Shown piece by piece: positions 8,516-16,298 of a stretch of DNA of 23,467 nt. Under the pieces are notes generated by a model. The model saw only the letters and a program-made list of their open reading frames with translations. It searched no databases and was not told the DNA's origin. Source of the DNA: a virus; the IMG/VR virus record IMGVR_UViG_3300022929_000215, positions 1-23,467 of that record. One strand, written 5' to 3'. The translations under genes and the position numbers were made by a program. Position 1 is the first letter of the stretch, and each line of letters starts with the position of its first letter.

Positions 8516-8923
8516 TTATATATTTTTTATTATTTCGTAGGAAGGTTTATTATCAACAATCCAATTTAATTTTTTGTGAGTTTCAATTAAATGTTTATTT
8601 CGACCTATTGAAAATATATGTTTTATACCTTGGTCTTTCAAAACATGCTCTACAGCGTTAATTAACAGCTCTATCGCGTCTTTTCTGTCACTTTCTCTGT
8701 ATTCTGGATTAGATATAATCCATTCAAGTAAAGCTGCTTTAGAATTAGTCATATAAACAAATCCAGCAACTACTCCTATATTGTTTTTTTCAACAATAAA
8801 TCCACCTTTTCCATTATCTGGTAAAAAGGTTTTTGGTGGTGCCTGCCATTCTGGCCACGCATCCCACCATTTAACTAATGTTTCATAGTCTGACTCATTG
8901 AGTCTGCGTATATTTAATTTCAT
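8516..8923 (-). CDS. GNAT-like (acetyltransferase-fold) protein in the tail cluster
   Basis: This 135-residue protein has the length and order of elements of a minimal GNAT fold. An N-terminal beta strand is followed by a helix with WWDAWPEW (residues 19-26) and PDNGKGGF (35-42). A strand GVVAGFVYMTN (50-60) precedes LLEWIISNPEYR (65-76), the position of motif A, and then a long helix. The usual acetyl-CoA pyrophosphate loop (Q/R-x-x-G-x-G/A) is replaced by RESDRKDA (76-83), so normal acetyl-CoA binding is doubtful. Similar proteins inside structural modules are familiar to me from uncultured marine phages, suggesting a virion-related or protein-modifying job rather than cargo. It starts immediately after the stop of the upstream tail gene and ends one base before the S74-domain gene. 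The GNAT assignment is fairly good; substrate and activity are unknown. Confidence 0.8.
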   Translation of the reverse strand: MKLNIRRLNESDYETLVKWWDAWPEWQAPPKTFLPDNGKGGFIVEKNNIGVVAGFVYMTNSKAALLEWIISNPEYRESDRKDAIELLINAVEHVLKDQGIKHIFSIGRNKHLIETHKKLNWIVDNKPSYEIIKNI

Positions 8924-10186
8924 TTAACTTGATTTTACTACATTGTGAGATACAGTGAATAATTCAACATCACTAACCTCGCTACTGTGTTCCATTTTTA
9001 CTGTTGTAAAAAACCCTTTAATACCGGAAGTTTCCACGCCTATAATTTGATTTTTAGCATTAACAGTTGTATTATTTCTTAAATGTGAATAATATTTATT
9101 TTCTTTTTTAATAAAACTAGTTCCTAAAGCTCCAGATGCAATTGATGTTGAGCTTTTTCTTATAGGCCAAGCTTTCATTGCTAAATCAGTTTCAGATGAT
9201 TTCATTTCCCAATCAGGACTTCCTTCGTAATTTATTGTATTAAAAGTTTTAACCACTGAAGGTTGTTGATTAACTACAAAAGTAATACTACTTTCGTTAA
9301 ATTCGTTGTAAAAAGTATTTTTTGGAGTGCTGCTTGTATAATTAGCGTGATGTTTCCAAAGATCATTATTATTTAATGTAAAGAAATTTTTATTTACTGA
9401 AAACCCAAAATTTGGTTTAAATGTATAAAAACTTGTCCAACCTTTTACATTTTCATCAAAACTCAAAGTTTCATAACCTTCATAAGTGCCATCACTTAAT
9501 AATGATCCTAATTCAGAGCCTTGCAAAGAAATTACATATTCATCGTTGTGATCATCATACATACCAATAGCAAGCGAGGATTTTTGTAATTTATCTTTAA
9601 AATAATCTTTCATACCGGCTAAAGATATTTCTGTTATTCCATCTCTAGATAATCTTAATATAGCTCCTCTGTTTTTATCAGCAAAATATTTTCTATTTCC
9701 TTTTATTGCAAAGCTTTCTGGATTTTTACTTATTCCGTATTTACCTAAATAAGGAACTATTTGCCCAATAACCTTTGCACCAGAAGCAGTAAGATTACCT
9801 CCTTCAGCTGTAAATATTGCATCTTTATCAATCAATGCATAACTCACTTTATCCTCTTGCAATATATTAAGATTTGTATCTTCCGCAAATAATTTTTGTA
9901 TACTTCCATTAGCCGGATCCACGGCTCTTGTTATTTCTTCAGCACCACTAAATACGTTTGTTTTATTTACATCTGTTCTTGAATTATAAATACCAGAATA
10001 TATTAAAGCATTACTTCTTCTGTTTTCTTCGTAGTTTTCATTTGTGATATAAGCTTTTGGCCCTAATCCAGCAAATGGTTCATTAAAACCACCTTTTATT
10101 CTAGACTCTTCTACATAAACAGAGTTTTTTGTAGTGCTTCGTAAAATAAACGTATTAAAGAATTGTATATCAACTACGTATGCCAT
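8924..10186 (-). CDS. Tail/neck structural protein, C-terminal half of the stabilisation-protein family
   Basis: This 420-residue protein has strongly patterned beta-rich sequence. Key motifs are SRIKGGFNEPF (28-38), LIYSGIYNSRTDVN (61-74), DPANGSIQKLFAEDTNL (90-106), KVSYALIDKDAIFTAEGG (113-130), GQIVPYLGKYGISKNPESFA (141-160) and KYFADKNRGAILRLSRDGIT (166-185). From memory, these motifs follow one another in the C-terminal part of one long stabilisation or tail-hub protein in marine phages. That protein's N-terminal half corresponds to the upstream 1106-residue gene. The repeated 'voltage' of hydrophobic strands and aromatic residues suggests a beta-propeller-like hub below the portal, as for P22 gp10 or the crAss muzzle. 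The start is 31 bases after the upstream stop, with an A/T-only leader. The function is inferred from family recall and position. Confidence 0.85.
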   Translation of the reverse strand: MAYVVDIQFFNTFILRSTTKNSVYVEESRIKGGFNEPFAGLGPKAYITNENYEENRRSNALIYSGIYNSRTDVNKTNVFSGAEEITRAVDPANGSIQKLFAEDTNLNILQEDKVSYALIDKDAIFTAEGGNLTASGAKVIGQIVPYLGKYGISKNPESFAIKGNRKYFADKNRGAILRLSRDGITEISLAGMKDYFKDKLQKSSLAIGMYDDHNDEYVISLQGSELGSLLSDGTYEGYETLSFDENVKGWTSFYTFKPNFGFSVNKNFFTLNNNDLWKHHANYTSSTPKNTFYNEFNESSITFVVNQQPSVVKTFNTINYEGSPDWEMKSSETDLAMKAWPIRKSSTSIASGALGTSFIKKENKYYSHLRNNTTVNAKNQIIGVETSGIKGFFTTVKMEHSSEVSDVELFTVSHNVVKSS

Positions 10187-10217
10187 ATTATAAATTATTA
10201 CATTTTTTACTTAGTTT

Positions 10218-13200
10218 TTAACCTGGTTTTCTATCTGTAACTAAACCGTTACTATTTGTCTTAAAGACTAAGGATGCTTGATTTGCACTACAAAAAGAAG
10301 GTCCACATAATGAATGCCAATACTGTGCGCTATCAAATACAGATGTTCCATTGGCATTACTGTAAACAGTATCTATTCCTACTCTTGGTAAATCAGATGT
10401 ACCATTGTGCCATACTTGTATTCCGGTAGGTTCCTGAACGATATTTCCAGAATCATTAGCATCGCCTCCATTATAATACCCATTAGAGCTTCTCCAGAAT
10501 TGAGTAAGCGAAACGCCAGCGTTTATAACTAAATTAGCCGTGCTACTATCTGTGCCTCCAATATCTGTAACTTTTAATGTTAAAGTATCCGACATACCAT
10601 CTGTTAAATTAACACCCGCGCTTATAACTCCTGTTGTTGAATTTATGGTATATCTACCACTGTTAGTTTGAGAAACTATACTAAATGTTAATCCATTTGT
10701 GTTAGCACTAGTTTTAGCGCTTCCATTAGTTCCCGTTATAGTTATTCCAGTTGATTGTCCCGAAGATACAGCCGTAATACTTCTTGGGCTTGACCCAACA
10801 TTTACAGTAGGCGCTGCATTTTGAAGAGATACACTTATATCTTTTGTTTTAGTTTCAGTTGTTCCACCTCTTGTAGCAGTTATATTGATAGTTATATTAT
10901 CTGCGTTAGTATTTTTAAATTCAAAAGTAGTATTTGTATTTAAATCATTGGAGCTAATTGCAAAATCAGCACTTCTATCATTTCCTAATCCGTCTATAGC
11001 ACTGTTTATTACAAAACTCGCAGCAGGACTAACTGGATCGCCATTAGATTTTCTTGCTGTTAATGCACCAATAGGTGCACCCGAGCTACTTGATTCGCTA
11101 AATGTATTACTATCAATTGTTATATCTGTAGGTGCCTCACCTGCACTAGCCGCTATTTTTTCTTCTAAATCTTTTAGTAAGCCACAAGAAGATGTTTCAT
11201 AATATATATCTATTACTGAAACAAAAGGACTTGTTTCAAAAACATTTAAACTTACATCGTGAGAAGAAGTTTTCCAATCTTGCCAAGTATCACCATAAAC
11301 GCCAGGTAATTCTGCCATTAATGGATTAGTTTCAGATAAATAAATTTCATGCAATACATCCGTAGCATCTCCTGAATCTATATCGTCTGTTAAGCTATTG
11401 TCTCTTGCTGAACCTATAGAGGTTATATCTATAAAATCAGTTGTATCAAGCTGTGTTATATTAGCAAATTGATTGAGATTTAATAAATCATTATCTATTA
11501 CTCTAGGTAATAATCTAACTTGTGACCCTTGAACTCCAGTTTCTGTATTTATATCAGTAACATCTCTAGGCACTTTATTTATGTTATCCCCATGTAAATG
11601 TAAAAACGATCTATAATTTGACGGCAATATTGGTGAGCCCGCTCTTATAACCTGAGGGGTATAAACATTATAATATTCCTGCTCGGTTTGTTTAACAACA
11701 AATCTATATGAATACCAACCCAATGGATTGGTACTTTCATTATAAATATCATTACCCAATTCAGTAAAACTTGCTCTCAAACAGTGATGAGTCCACGAAG
11801 AAGTTCCATTTGTTACCACAAAAGGGCTTGGAGTTTGTGTTAAGGGCTCCATAAATGTAGTTGATTCTTCTGGAACAATTACAGGTGATTGTCTTCCATA
11901 TCTATCTGATAAAACTATACCAACTTGGTATGTTCTATTTGATTTTAATGAAGATAATAAATATTCTTTATTTTGTACACCCTGGTTACCGCTGCTTATA
12001 GAAAAAGACTGTTGGTTTGGAATTATATTACTTGTTTTTCTATTTTGTAAAAAATTACCATATATAATTCTATTACCTGATATTTCCTGTGTTTTTGCTT
12101 TAATAGGTATTACATCGCTAACTCTTGTTAAATCAGCTTCAGGCAATGTTTTTGTGGGCTTAGTTGATTTATAAATATACTCATAAGTATATCTTAATTT
12201 AGCCGAAGTGCTACTTATAATTTCTAAAACCGGTTTTATAGTTGTATTCGCTTTAATTTTTATTCTGTCTATTACCTTAATTGCAGCACTGTCTGATTCA
12301 GAATATAATATTTCAATTTCTTTTATTTTTAATTTATTACTCCAACCATAAGGAGATTCAATACCAACATTAAAAAAATATAAATTAGTGTCGTCAATAA
12401 TATTAGGAGATACAGCTGTTGTAGTATCAAAATCGGTGCTAGTAATATTCCCAGCTACAACATATAATTCATCATTAGCTGTCATTACTATATTATTTGT
12501 AGCAATAGTGCCAGATACTGTGTCTATACTATGATCAACACTCCCCGTTAGTCCAGAACCATCATTAACTTTTGCGCTAGCGTGGTTAGTTATAGTTTCA
12601 TCAAATGGTAAAGTTATTAATAAAGAAACTTTATTAGCTTTATTTACCATATTACTTGCTACAGTATTCTTAACTATAGAAACTAAATCGCCATTACCAA
12701 GCATCCCAGCCATAGTAGCATTAGAGCTGGAATCCGTAGCTGTAGAATATGTTCCGTCATTAAAAGTTTGTGTTGGTTTTCCCGGGTGGAAACAATGCTG
12801 TGTGAATGGGGATATGAGAGAATACTCATTATTATCATATTTAAATCTGTATGCAAATTTTACAAATTCTTCTTGTATATGCTTGCTTTTAATGGTTGAA
12901 TCGTAAGATAAAGAAACCTTAGGTGCAGCATAAGGTGCGTACTGAGCTACACTAATTTTATCTTCTAAATATATATCATTTGTATAAGGATTATTGGGGG
13001 AAAGAGCATCGGAAATATTTAATCTTCTTGGTTGATTATAATCATCTGTCCAAAATAAAAGATTATCTAATTTATTAATATGATGTATTTTATAATTTTT
13101 ATTAAAATTTAATCTATAACTATCTATAATTATGACTGGCTGTTCTTCTGAATTTGAATTAGCATAATATATACGACATATAGTACTTATGCTGTTTAAT

Positions 13201-13538
13201 GGAGCCGGTAAGTTTGCGCCTACATAATAGCCATCAACCCCAGAATCAGAAACATCATCAGTGACTTCTTTTGAAAAATTAGTAACAAACCAAAATATGT
13301 CTCCGGAAAAAGAATCAGCATAATAGCCAATAACCTCTGTATGGCCATCGTTTAAATCCAAACTATTACCATAAGCTAATTTATTTCCTTTTATATTTTG
13401 AACAGTTCCAGCGTCTGAATTTTCAGATTTTGAAACTGTTATGTTTTTAGCATCTCTATACTGACCGTTAGGTAATAATCTATCATCAAGGTCTTTATTC
13501 ATTTTACCTTGAAGGAAATTGTTTTTAATTTCTGGCAT
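10218..13538 (-). CDS. Stabilisation/tail-hub protein (P22 gp10-like N-terminus) with cadherin-like modules
   Basis: This 1106-residue protein starts with a motif I recognise in marine and crAss-like phage stabilisation or muzzle proteins: FLQGKMNKDLDDRLLPNGQY (8-27), then YRDAKN, SDAGTVQNIKGN, and LDNLLFWTDDYNQPRRLNIS. Residues 1 to about 795 are beta-rich and end near SVIDIYYETSSCGLL. Residues about 800-906 and 907-1008 look like two cadherin/Ig-type repeats (GLTFSIVSQTNSGRYTINST, TTGVISAGVNL, DTLTLKVTDIGGTDSSTANL). Residues 1009-1106 form a separate domain with WHNGTSDLPRVGIDTVY and a CGPSFC pair. In P22, gp10 closes the portal channel. The added modules suggest carbohydrate or surface binding. 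It is encoded three bases after the neck-protein gene. In other marine phages I recall the downstream 420-residue part being fused to this one. The N-terminal family call is good; the exact virion location is inferred. Confidence 0.88.
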   Translation of the reverse strand: MPEIKNNFLQGKMNKDLDDRLLPNGQYRDAKNITVSKSENSDAGTVQNIKGNKLAYGNSLDLNDGHTEVIGYYADSFSGDIFWFVTNFSKEVTDDVSDSGVDGYYVGANLPAPLNSISTICRIYYANSNSEEQPVIIIDSYRLNFNKNYKIHHINKLDNLLFWTDDYNQPRRLNISDALSPNNPYTNDIYLEDKISVAQYAPYAAPKVSLSYDSTIKSKHIQEEFVKFAYRFKYDNNEYSLISPFTQHCFHPGKPTQTFNDGTYSTATDSSSNATMAGMLGNGDLVSIVKNTVASNMVNKANKVSLLITLPFDETITNHASAKVNDGSGLTGSVDHSIDTVSGTIATNNIVMTANDELYVVAGNITSTDFDTTTAVSPNIIDDTNLYFFNVGIESPYGWSNKLKIKEIEILYSESDSAAIKVIDRIKIKANTTIKPVLEIISSTSAKLRYTYEYIYKSTKPTKTLPEADLTRVSDVIPIKAKTQEISGNRIIYGNFLQNRKTSNIIPNQQSFSISSGNQGVQNKEYLLSSLKSNRTYQVGIVLSDRYGRQSPVIVPEESTTFMEPLTQTPSPFVVTNGTSSWTHHCLRASFTELGNDIYNESTNPLGWYSYRFVVKQTEQEYYNVYTPQVIRAGSPILPSNYRSFLHLHGDNINKVPRDVTDINTETGVQGSQVRLLPRVIDNDLLNLNQFANITQLDTTDFIDITSIGSARDNSLTDDIDSGDATDVLHEIYLSETNPLMAELPGVYGDTWQDWKTSSHDVSLNVFETSPFVSVIDIYYETSSCGLLKDLEEKIAASAGEAPTDITIDSNTFSESSSSGAPIGALTARKSNGDPVSPAASFVINSAIDGLGNDRSADFAISSNDLNTNTTFEFKNTNADNITINITATRGGTTETKTKDISVSLQNAAPTVNVGSSPRSITAVSSGQSTGITITGTNGSAKTSANTNGLTFSIVSQTNSGRYTINSTTGVISAGVNLTDGMSDTLTLKVTDIGGTDSSTANLVINAGVSLTQFWRSSNGYYNGGDANDSGNIVQEPTGIQVWHNGTSDLPRVGIDTVYSNANGTSVFDSAQYWHSLCGPSFCSANQASLVFKTNSNGLVTDRKPG

Positions 13539-13541
13539 GTA

Positions 13542-14681
13542 TTAGTGTTTAATAAATTTTGATTTACCTCTCATAACCTGTTCAAGTTCTGCTATTTTAA
13601 GACTAGATAATCTTAATTTAGCATTTCTTATTGCTGCTCTTTTTTCTTTTCTAAATCTATTTATAATATATTCTGGGAAATTAGCTCTAGAACTTGCTAT
13701 TCCATATGTTATATATTTATATATGGCATCTTCAGCAAACTTGTGAACTTGCATTTCATCATCTGTTCCTAGCCCATCCGAAATATATTTTAATGTTATA
13801 ATTTGGTTAGCTAATTCACTTGAAAAACTAATTGTTCCATTAAACTCATCTATTAAAAATATCCCATTTTCTTGTGTAGTTTCTGGGTTTGAGCCTTTTC
13901 TTCCTCCGTATGACGTTATTTTTTGTAAACCTACATTAGTGTCATAAGTAATATCTTCGTCAGCAAAGTTACCTGATATTTTCCTATTATCAAATTCTTT
14001 AAATCTATCACTTGTAACTGGGGTTCCAGTTAATAAAGATCCATCTGCGTCGTAAAGATACTTATAATCATCATCTTGTAAAATTGATTCCGATGGTTTC
14101 GATGTATATCTACCTGGGTAGATAATATGTTCAACTCCAACATCATCTGTAAAAGATATTCTTACATAATGAACGTAATCCTGAGGCATTGGGATTGATA
14201 GGCTGGGCCCAACTTCAACTTCCTGAATTTTTTCTATTCTTGAAACATCATAGCTAAATTCTTGTATGCCTCTTTTAGCATGGAATAAAACATCAGATTT
14301 ATTAACAATAGGTATTAATTTGCCATCACCCACATAAGCAACCATATAGTTATTTATAATATCTTGCATTGATATATATCTATAATTACCATATCTTTCT
14401 GCCTTCCCAACCTCTTTTGCTTCAATTAACAATCCTGTTTTTGGAGCTCCTGAAGATTCTAAAACATCAGCATTATTAGTATTACCAGAAAAAGTTAATG
14501 TGGGAGAACTATAAGTATAATTACCTGAATTTATTTCTTTTCCATCTACAAATACTTGAATAGAAGTTGGGAGACTAGGAAAATATACCGTTGTTAATGT
14601 AAAAGCAACTGTACTTCCGTTTCCTGTAAAGCCTTGCGATTGATTATAATACGCTTGATTTGTTTGTGTTATTAATCCCAT
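13542..14681 (-). CDS. Neck / head-tail connector protein with inserted beta module
   Basis: This is a 379-residue protein. Residues about 97-380 carry YGNYRYISMQDIINNYMVAY (97-116), VGDGKLIPIVNKSDVLFHAK, RGIQEFSYDVSRI and SIPMPQDYVHYVRISF, a set I recall in a conserved structural protein of uncultured marine phages just downstream of the capsid genes. The C-terminus is helical and basic (RFRKEKRAAIRNAKLRLSSL). Residues 17-90 differ: FTGNGSTVAFTLTTVYFPSL, IQVFVDGKEINSGNYTY and TLTFSG resemble a small beta domain common in tail fibres. It sits three bases downstream of the upstream connector gene and three bases before the stabilisation-protein gene. A connector or ring/tail-tube role is inferred from order and the resemblance. 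The ATG at 14681 has leader TTTATAATAA and no Shine-Dalgarno. Confidence 0.85.
   Translation of the reverse strand: MGLITQTNQAYYNQSQGFTGNGSTVAFTLTTVYFPSLPTSIQVFVDGKEINSGNYTYSSPTLTFSGNTNNADVLESSGAPKTGLLIEAKEVGKAERYGNYRYISMQDIINNYMVAYVGDGKLIPIVNKSDVLFHAKRGIQEFSYDVSRIEKIQEVEVGPSLSIPMPQDYVHYVRISFTDDVGVEHIIYPGRYTSKPSESILQDDDYKYLYDADGSLLTGTPVTSDRFKEFDNRKISGNFADEDITYDTNVGLQKITSYGGRKGSNPETTQENGIFLIDEFNGTISFSSELANQIITLKYISDGLGTDDEMQVHKFAEDAIYKYITYGIASSRANFPEYIINRFRKEKRAAIRNAKLRLSSLKIAELEQVMRGKSKFIKH
14412..14633 (-). other. Fibre-type beta module inside the neck protein
   Basis: This encodes residues 17-90 of the 379-residue neck protein. The pattern F-x-G-N-G-S-x-x-x-F-T-L, then I-x-V-F-V-D-G-K-E-I and Y-T-Y-x-x-P-T-L-T-F resembles a short beta domain repeatedly seen near the N-termini of phage tail fibres. 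The flanks (MGLITQTNQAYYNQSQ before, YGNYRYIS after) would join naturally without it, so it reads as an insertion. This comes from recognition by eye. Confidence 0.4.
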
Positions 14682-14684
14682 TTA

Positions 14685-15410
14685 TTATAAATTTTCTAAT
14701 TGTATTTGTGAATTTGCTTCTGCACTAGCCGCCTGTACAATTTGCGGATCACTTATTACTACTCCTGCATATTTTAAAATTCCTAATATTAAAGAAACTC
14801 TATCAGAAACATGAAGTGTAAAATCTACTTTTCCAGTAGTTGGAGTTACGTTGATTCCGGTGCTTTCTGAATAAGTTAATGCCCCATTGGCGTCCGTTTC
14901 ATAAGCCCACACTGGATCTGCGGGCATTTTTATATAATCAATAGTTGCCGAACTTATTGTTGTTGGAAAAACTTTTATATTGTCTGCTTCTTTATAATAT
15001 ACGGGAAAACTAGTTGTGGGTGCTGTTAATTTAGAAGAGTTAACATATGATAATTTAGATTTGCTTATTTCGTCTAAATTAATTGTTCTATTAGTAGTGC
15101 TTATATTTATAATTTTATATAAATCACTTGGTGCCGCCACAACACCATTTGAAATACTTAACGATGCTTCTTTTGCAAAAGCATCAATTTTTTCTTTAAT
15201 ATTTTTAGGTATATCACCATATTCTGATACGGCACGATTCAAATTGCTTTTTACAACTGCTCTATTGTAGTCGTAAAAGTTTTTTTCTAATATATCAAGT
15301 TGCACTTGTGAACCTATTTTACTAAATTCGTCAGGCGTTAAAAATCCTCTTGATTCTTTATTAAGTATTGATAATACTGTTTTGTATGTTGTATCAACTG
15401 ATATTGCCAT
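14685..15410 (-). CDS. Head-tail connector / ring-type structural protein
   Basis: This is a 241-residue protein. The N-terminus has TVLSILNKESRGFLTPDEFS (12-31) followed by SQVQLDILEKNFYDYNRA (34-51), which I recall from the first small connector gene after the capsid in uncultured marine phages. The middle is beta-rich (APSDLYKIINIS, FPVYYKEADNIKVFPTTI). The C-terminus is helical (LILGILKYAGVVISDPQIVQ) and Ala/Gln-rich. Size, place between capsid and tail-hub genes, and the mixed fold fit a head-completion or ring protein attached below the portal. The leader is A/T only (ATATAAAAAAATATT) and lies just downstream of a hairpin at 15431-15454. The function is inferred from context and recall; no catalytic motif is seen. 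Confidence 0.85.
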   Translation of the reverse strand: MAISVDTTYKTVLSILNKESRGFLTPDEFSKIGSQVQLDILEKNFYDYNRAVVKSNLNRAVSEYGDIPKNIKEKIDAFAKEASLSISNGVVAAPSDLYKIINISTTNRTINLDEISKSKLSYVNSSKLTAPTTSFPVYYKEADNIKVFPTTISSATIDYIKMPADPVWAYETDANGALTYSESTGINVTPTTGKVDFTLHVSDRVSLILGILKYAGVVISDPQIVQAASAEANSQIQLENL

Positions 15411-15430
15411 AATATTTTTTTATATAATGA

Positions 15431-15454
15431 TTAAGCCGCTTATTTGCGGCCTAA
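15431..15454 (-). other. Intergenic hairpin upstream of the connector gene
   Basis: GCCGC (15435-15439) and GCGGC (15446-15450) pair across a six-base loop. TTA/TAA flanks extend the stem by three pairs past one A-C mismatch. On the transcribed strand the stem is followed by TTAATCATTATATAAAAAAA, not a U-run, so it is a poor intrinsic terminator. It lies in the 58-base gap after the 251-residue gene and could be an RNA-processing or mRNA-stability element. Confidence 0.45.
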
Positions 15455-15468
15455 CCACTATAAGCATT

Positions 15469-16224
15469 TTATTTTAATCTTTTTTCAATAGTTTGATATA
15501 CTTCAATACCTTCGTCGGTTTTAAAGTATGCCGCTAAAGCTGAATATGGATTTTCATCAAATGGAACTGTTATTAACTTTCTGTCATTTGATGCCCATTT
15601 AAATGTTCTTTGATCATTTGATAAAACTATAATACCATTTTCAACGGCTTTAATACCTATGTTTCTAATATTAATATTTTCATCATTAGCCAATTCTAAG
15701 AACAATTCTGGGTTGCTTCTAGCAAATAATAACAAATCTCTTTTAAGTTCTTTAGAAGTCATCTTAGATACCCTATCGCCAAGTTCAGTTCTTAGTATTG
15801 CTTCAGCATGATCAATATCTATACCCTGTGCTGTGGTTAAAGCTTGAATTTCAAATTCAATTAAATCTAAATCATCTTCAGCTTCTTTTACAGGATTATA
15901 TTCTGTAAATTTAACCCCATTATCAGGATGAATAGCTAAAAACTTTTGTAGAGTTTGTTTTTCTTTTGGAACAAACAACTTGCCATCTCTAAAAGAAATA
16001 TGAGATAACCTTTGTGTTCCCTTCATTTCATCTACAAATACTGTATTTTGATTTTCACAGTATTTAATTTCTCTTTCATAACCTTTTTCTTTGTCAAAGT
16101 ATAAAACTCCACGAGATTTTAACATAAAAACAATTGGTGTATCGTTTATGGATAGTTCGTAAATTTTATCTTTAAATTCTATAGTTGGTTTTACTTTTGT
16201 TGGTTTTTCTTTAATTTTTGTCAT
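15469..16224 (-). CDS. Unknown protein encoded next to the capsid gene
   Basis: This is a 251-residue protein of unknown function. I place the start at the ATG at 16224 (MTKIKEKPTKVKP). The longer reading from 16254 adds only MLLLIILYYI, translated from the A/T-rich leader, and looks spurious. Residues 1-85 look beta-rich (RGVLYFDKEKGYEREIKYCE, FVDEMKGTQRL). Then comes KFLAIHPDNG, a motif I remember from a gene regularly placed beside the capsid gene in uncultured marine phages. Residues about 100-165 are helical (DLDLIEFEIQALTTAQGIDI, SKELKRDLLLFARSNPELFL). The C-terminus has GIKAVENGIIVLSNDQRTFKW and FDENPYSALAAYFKTDEGIE, which could be a winged-helix-like unit. It is flanked by a hairpin on each side, so it may be expressed at its own level. 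A virion or capsid-decorating role is possible but unproven. Confidence 0.85.
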   Translation of the reverse strand: MTKIKEKPTKVKPTIEFKDKIYELSINDTPIVFMLKSRGVLYFDKEKGYEREIKYCENQNTVFVDEMKGTQRLSHISFRDGKLFVPKEKQTLQKFLAIHPDNGVKFTEYNPVKEAEDDLDLIEFEIQALTTAQGIDIDHAEAILRTELGDRVSKMTSKELKRDLLLFARSNPELFLELANDENINIRNIGIKAVENGIIVLSNDQRTFKWASNDRKLITVPFDENPYSALAAYFKTDEGIEVYQTIEKRLK

Positions 16225-16257
16225 GATATAATATAATATAATTAATAAAAGCAAAGA

Positions 16258-16284
16258 ATACCCCCACTATTACCGTGGGGATAT
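16258..16284 (-). terminator. Hairpin downstream of the major capsid gene, possible terminator or attenuator
   Basis: CCCCAC (16262-16267) pairs perfectly with GTGGGG (16275-16280) around a seven-base loop. ATA and TAT outside extend it past a single C-A mismatch to nine pairs. It is by far the most GC-rich stem in the intergenic DNA. On the transcribed strand it is followed by TATTCTTTGCTTTTATT, which is T-rich but interrupted. It lies 14 bases beyond the capsid stop codon, a usual place for a terminator that lets capsid mRNA accumulate while partial read-through feeds the later genes. Confidence 0.55.
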
Positions 16285-16298
16285 GCTTTACGTCAAAT

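Noticed and set aside
16225-16254. Upstream start adding ten residues (MLLLIILYYI) to the 251-residue gene
   Set aside because: These codons come from an A/T-only leader just after a hairpin, are hydrophobic by composition alone, and the ATG at 16224 gives a sensible charged N-terminus.
16225-16298. Bacteroidota-type promoter (TAnnTTTG) in the gap after the capsid gene
   Set aside because: The transcribed strand has TATTCTTTG, with three rather than two bases between TA and TTTG and no clear -33 element; it overlaps the tail of the hairpin.
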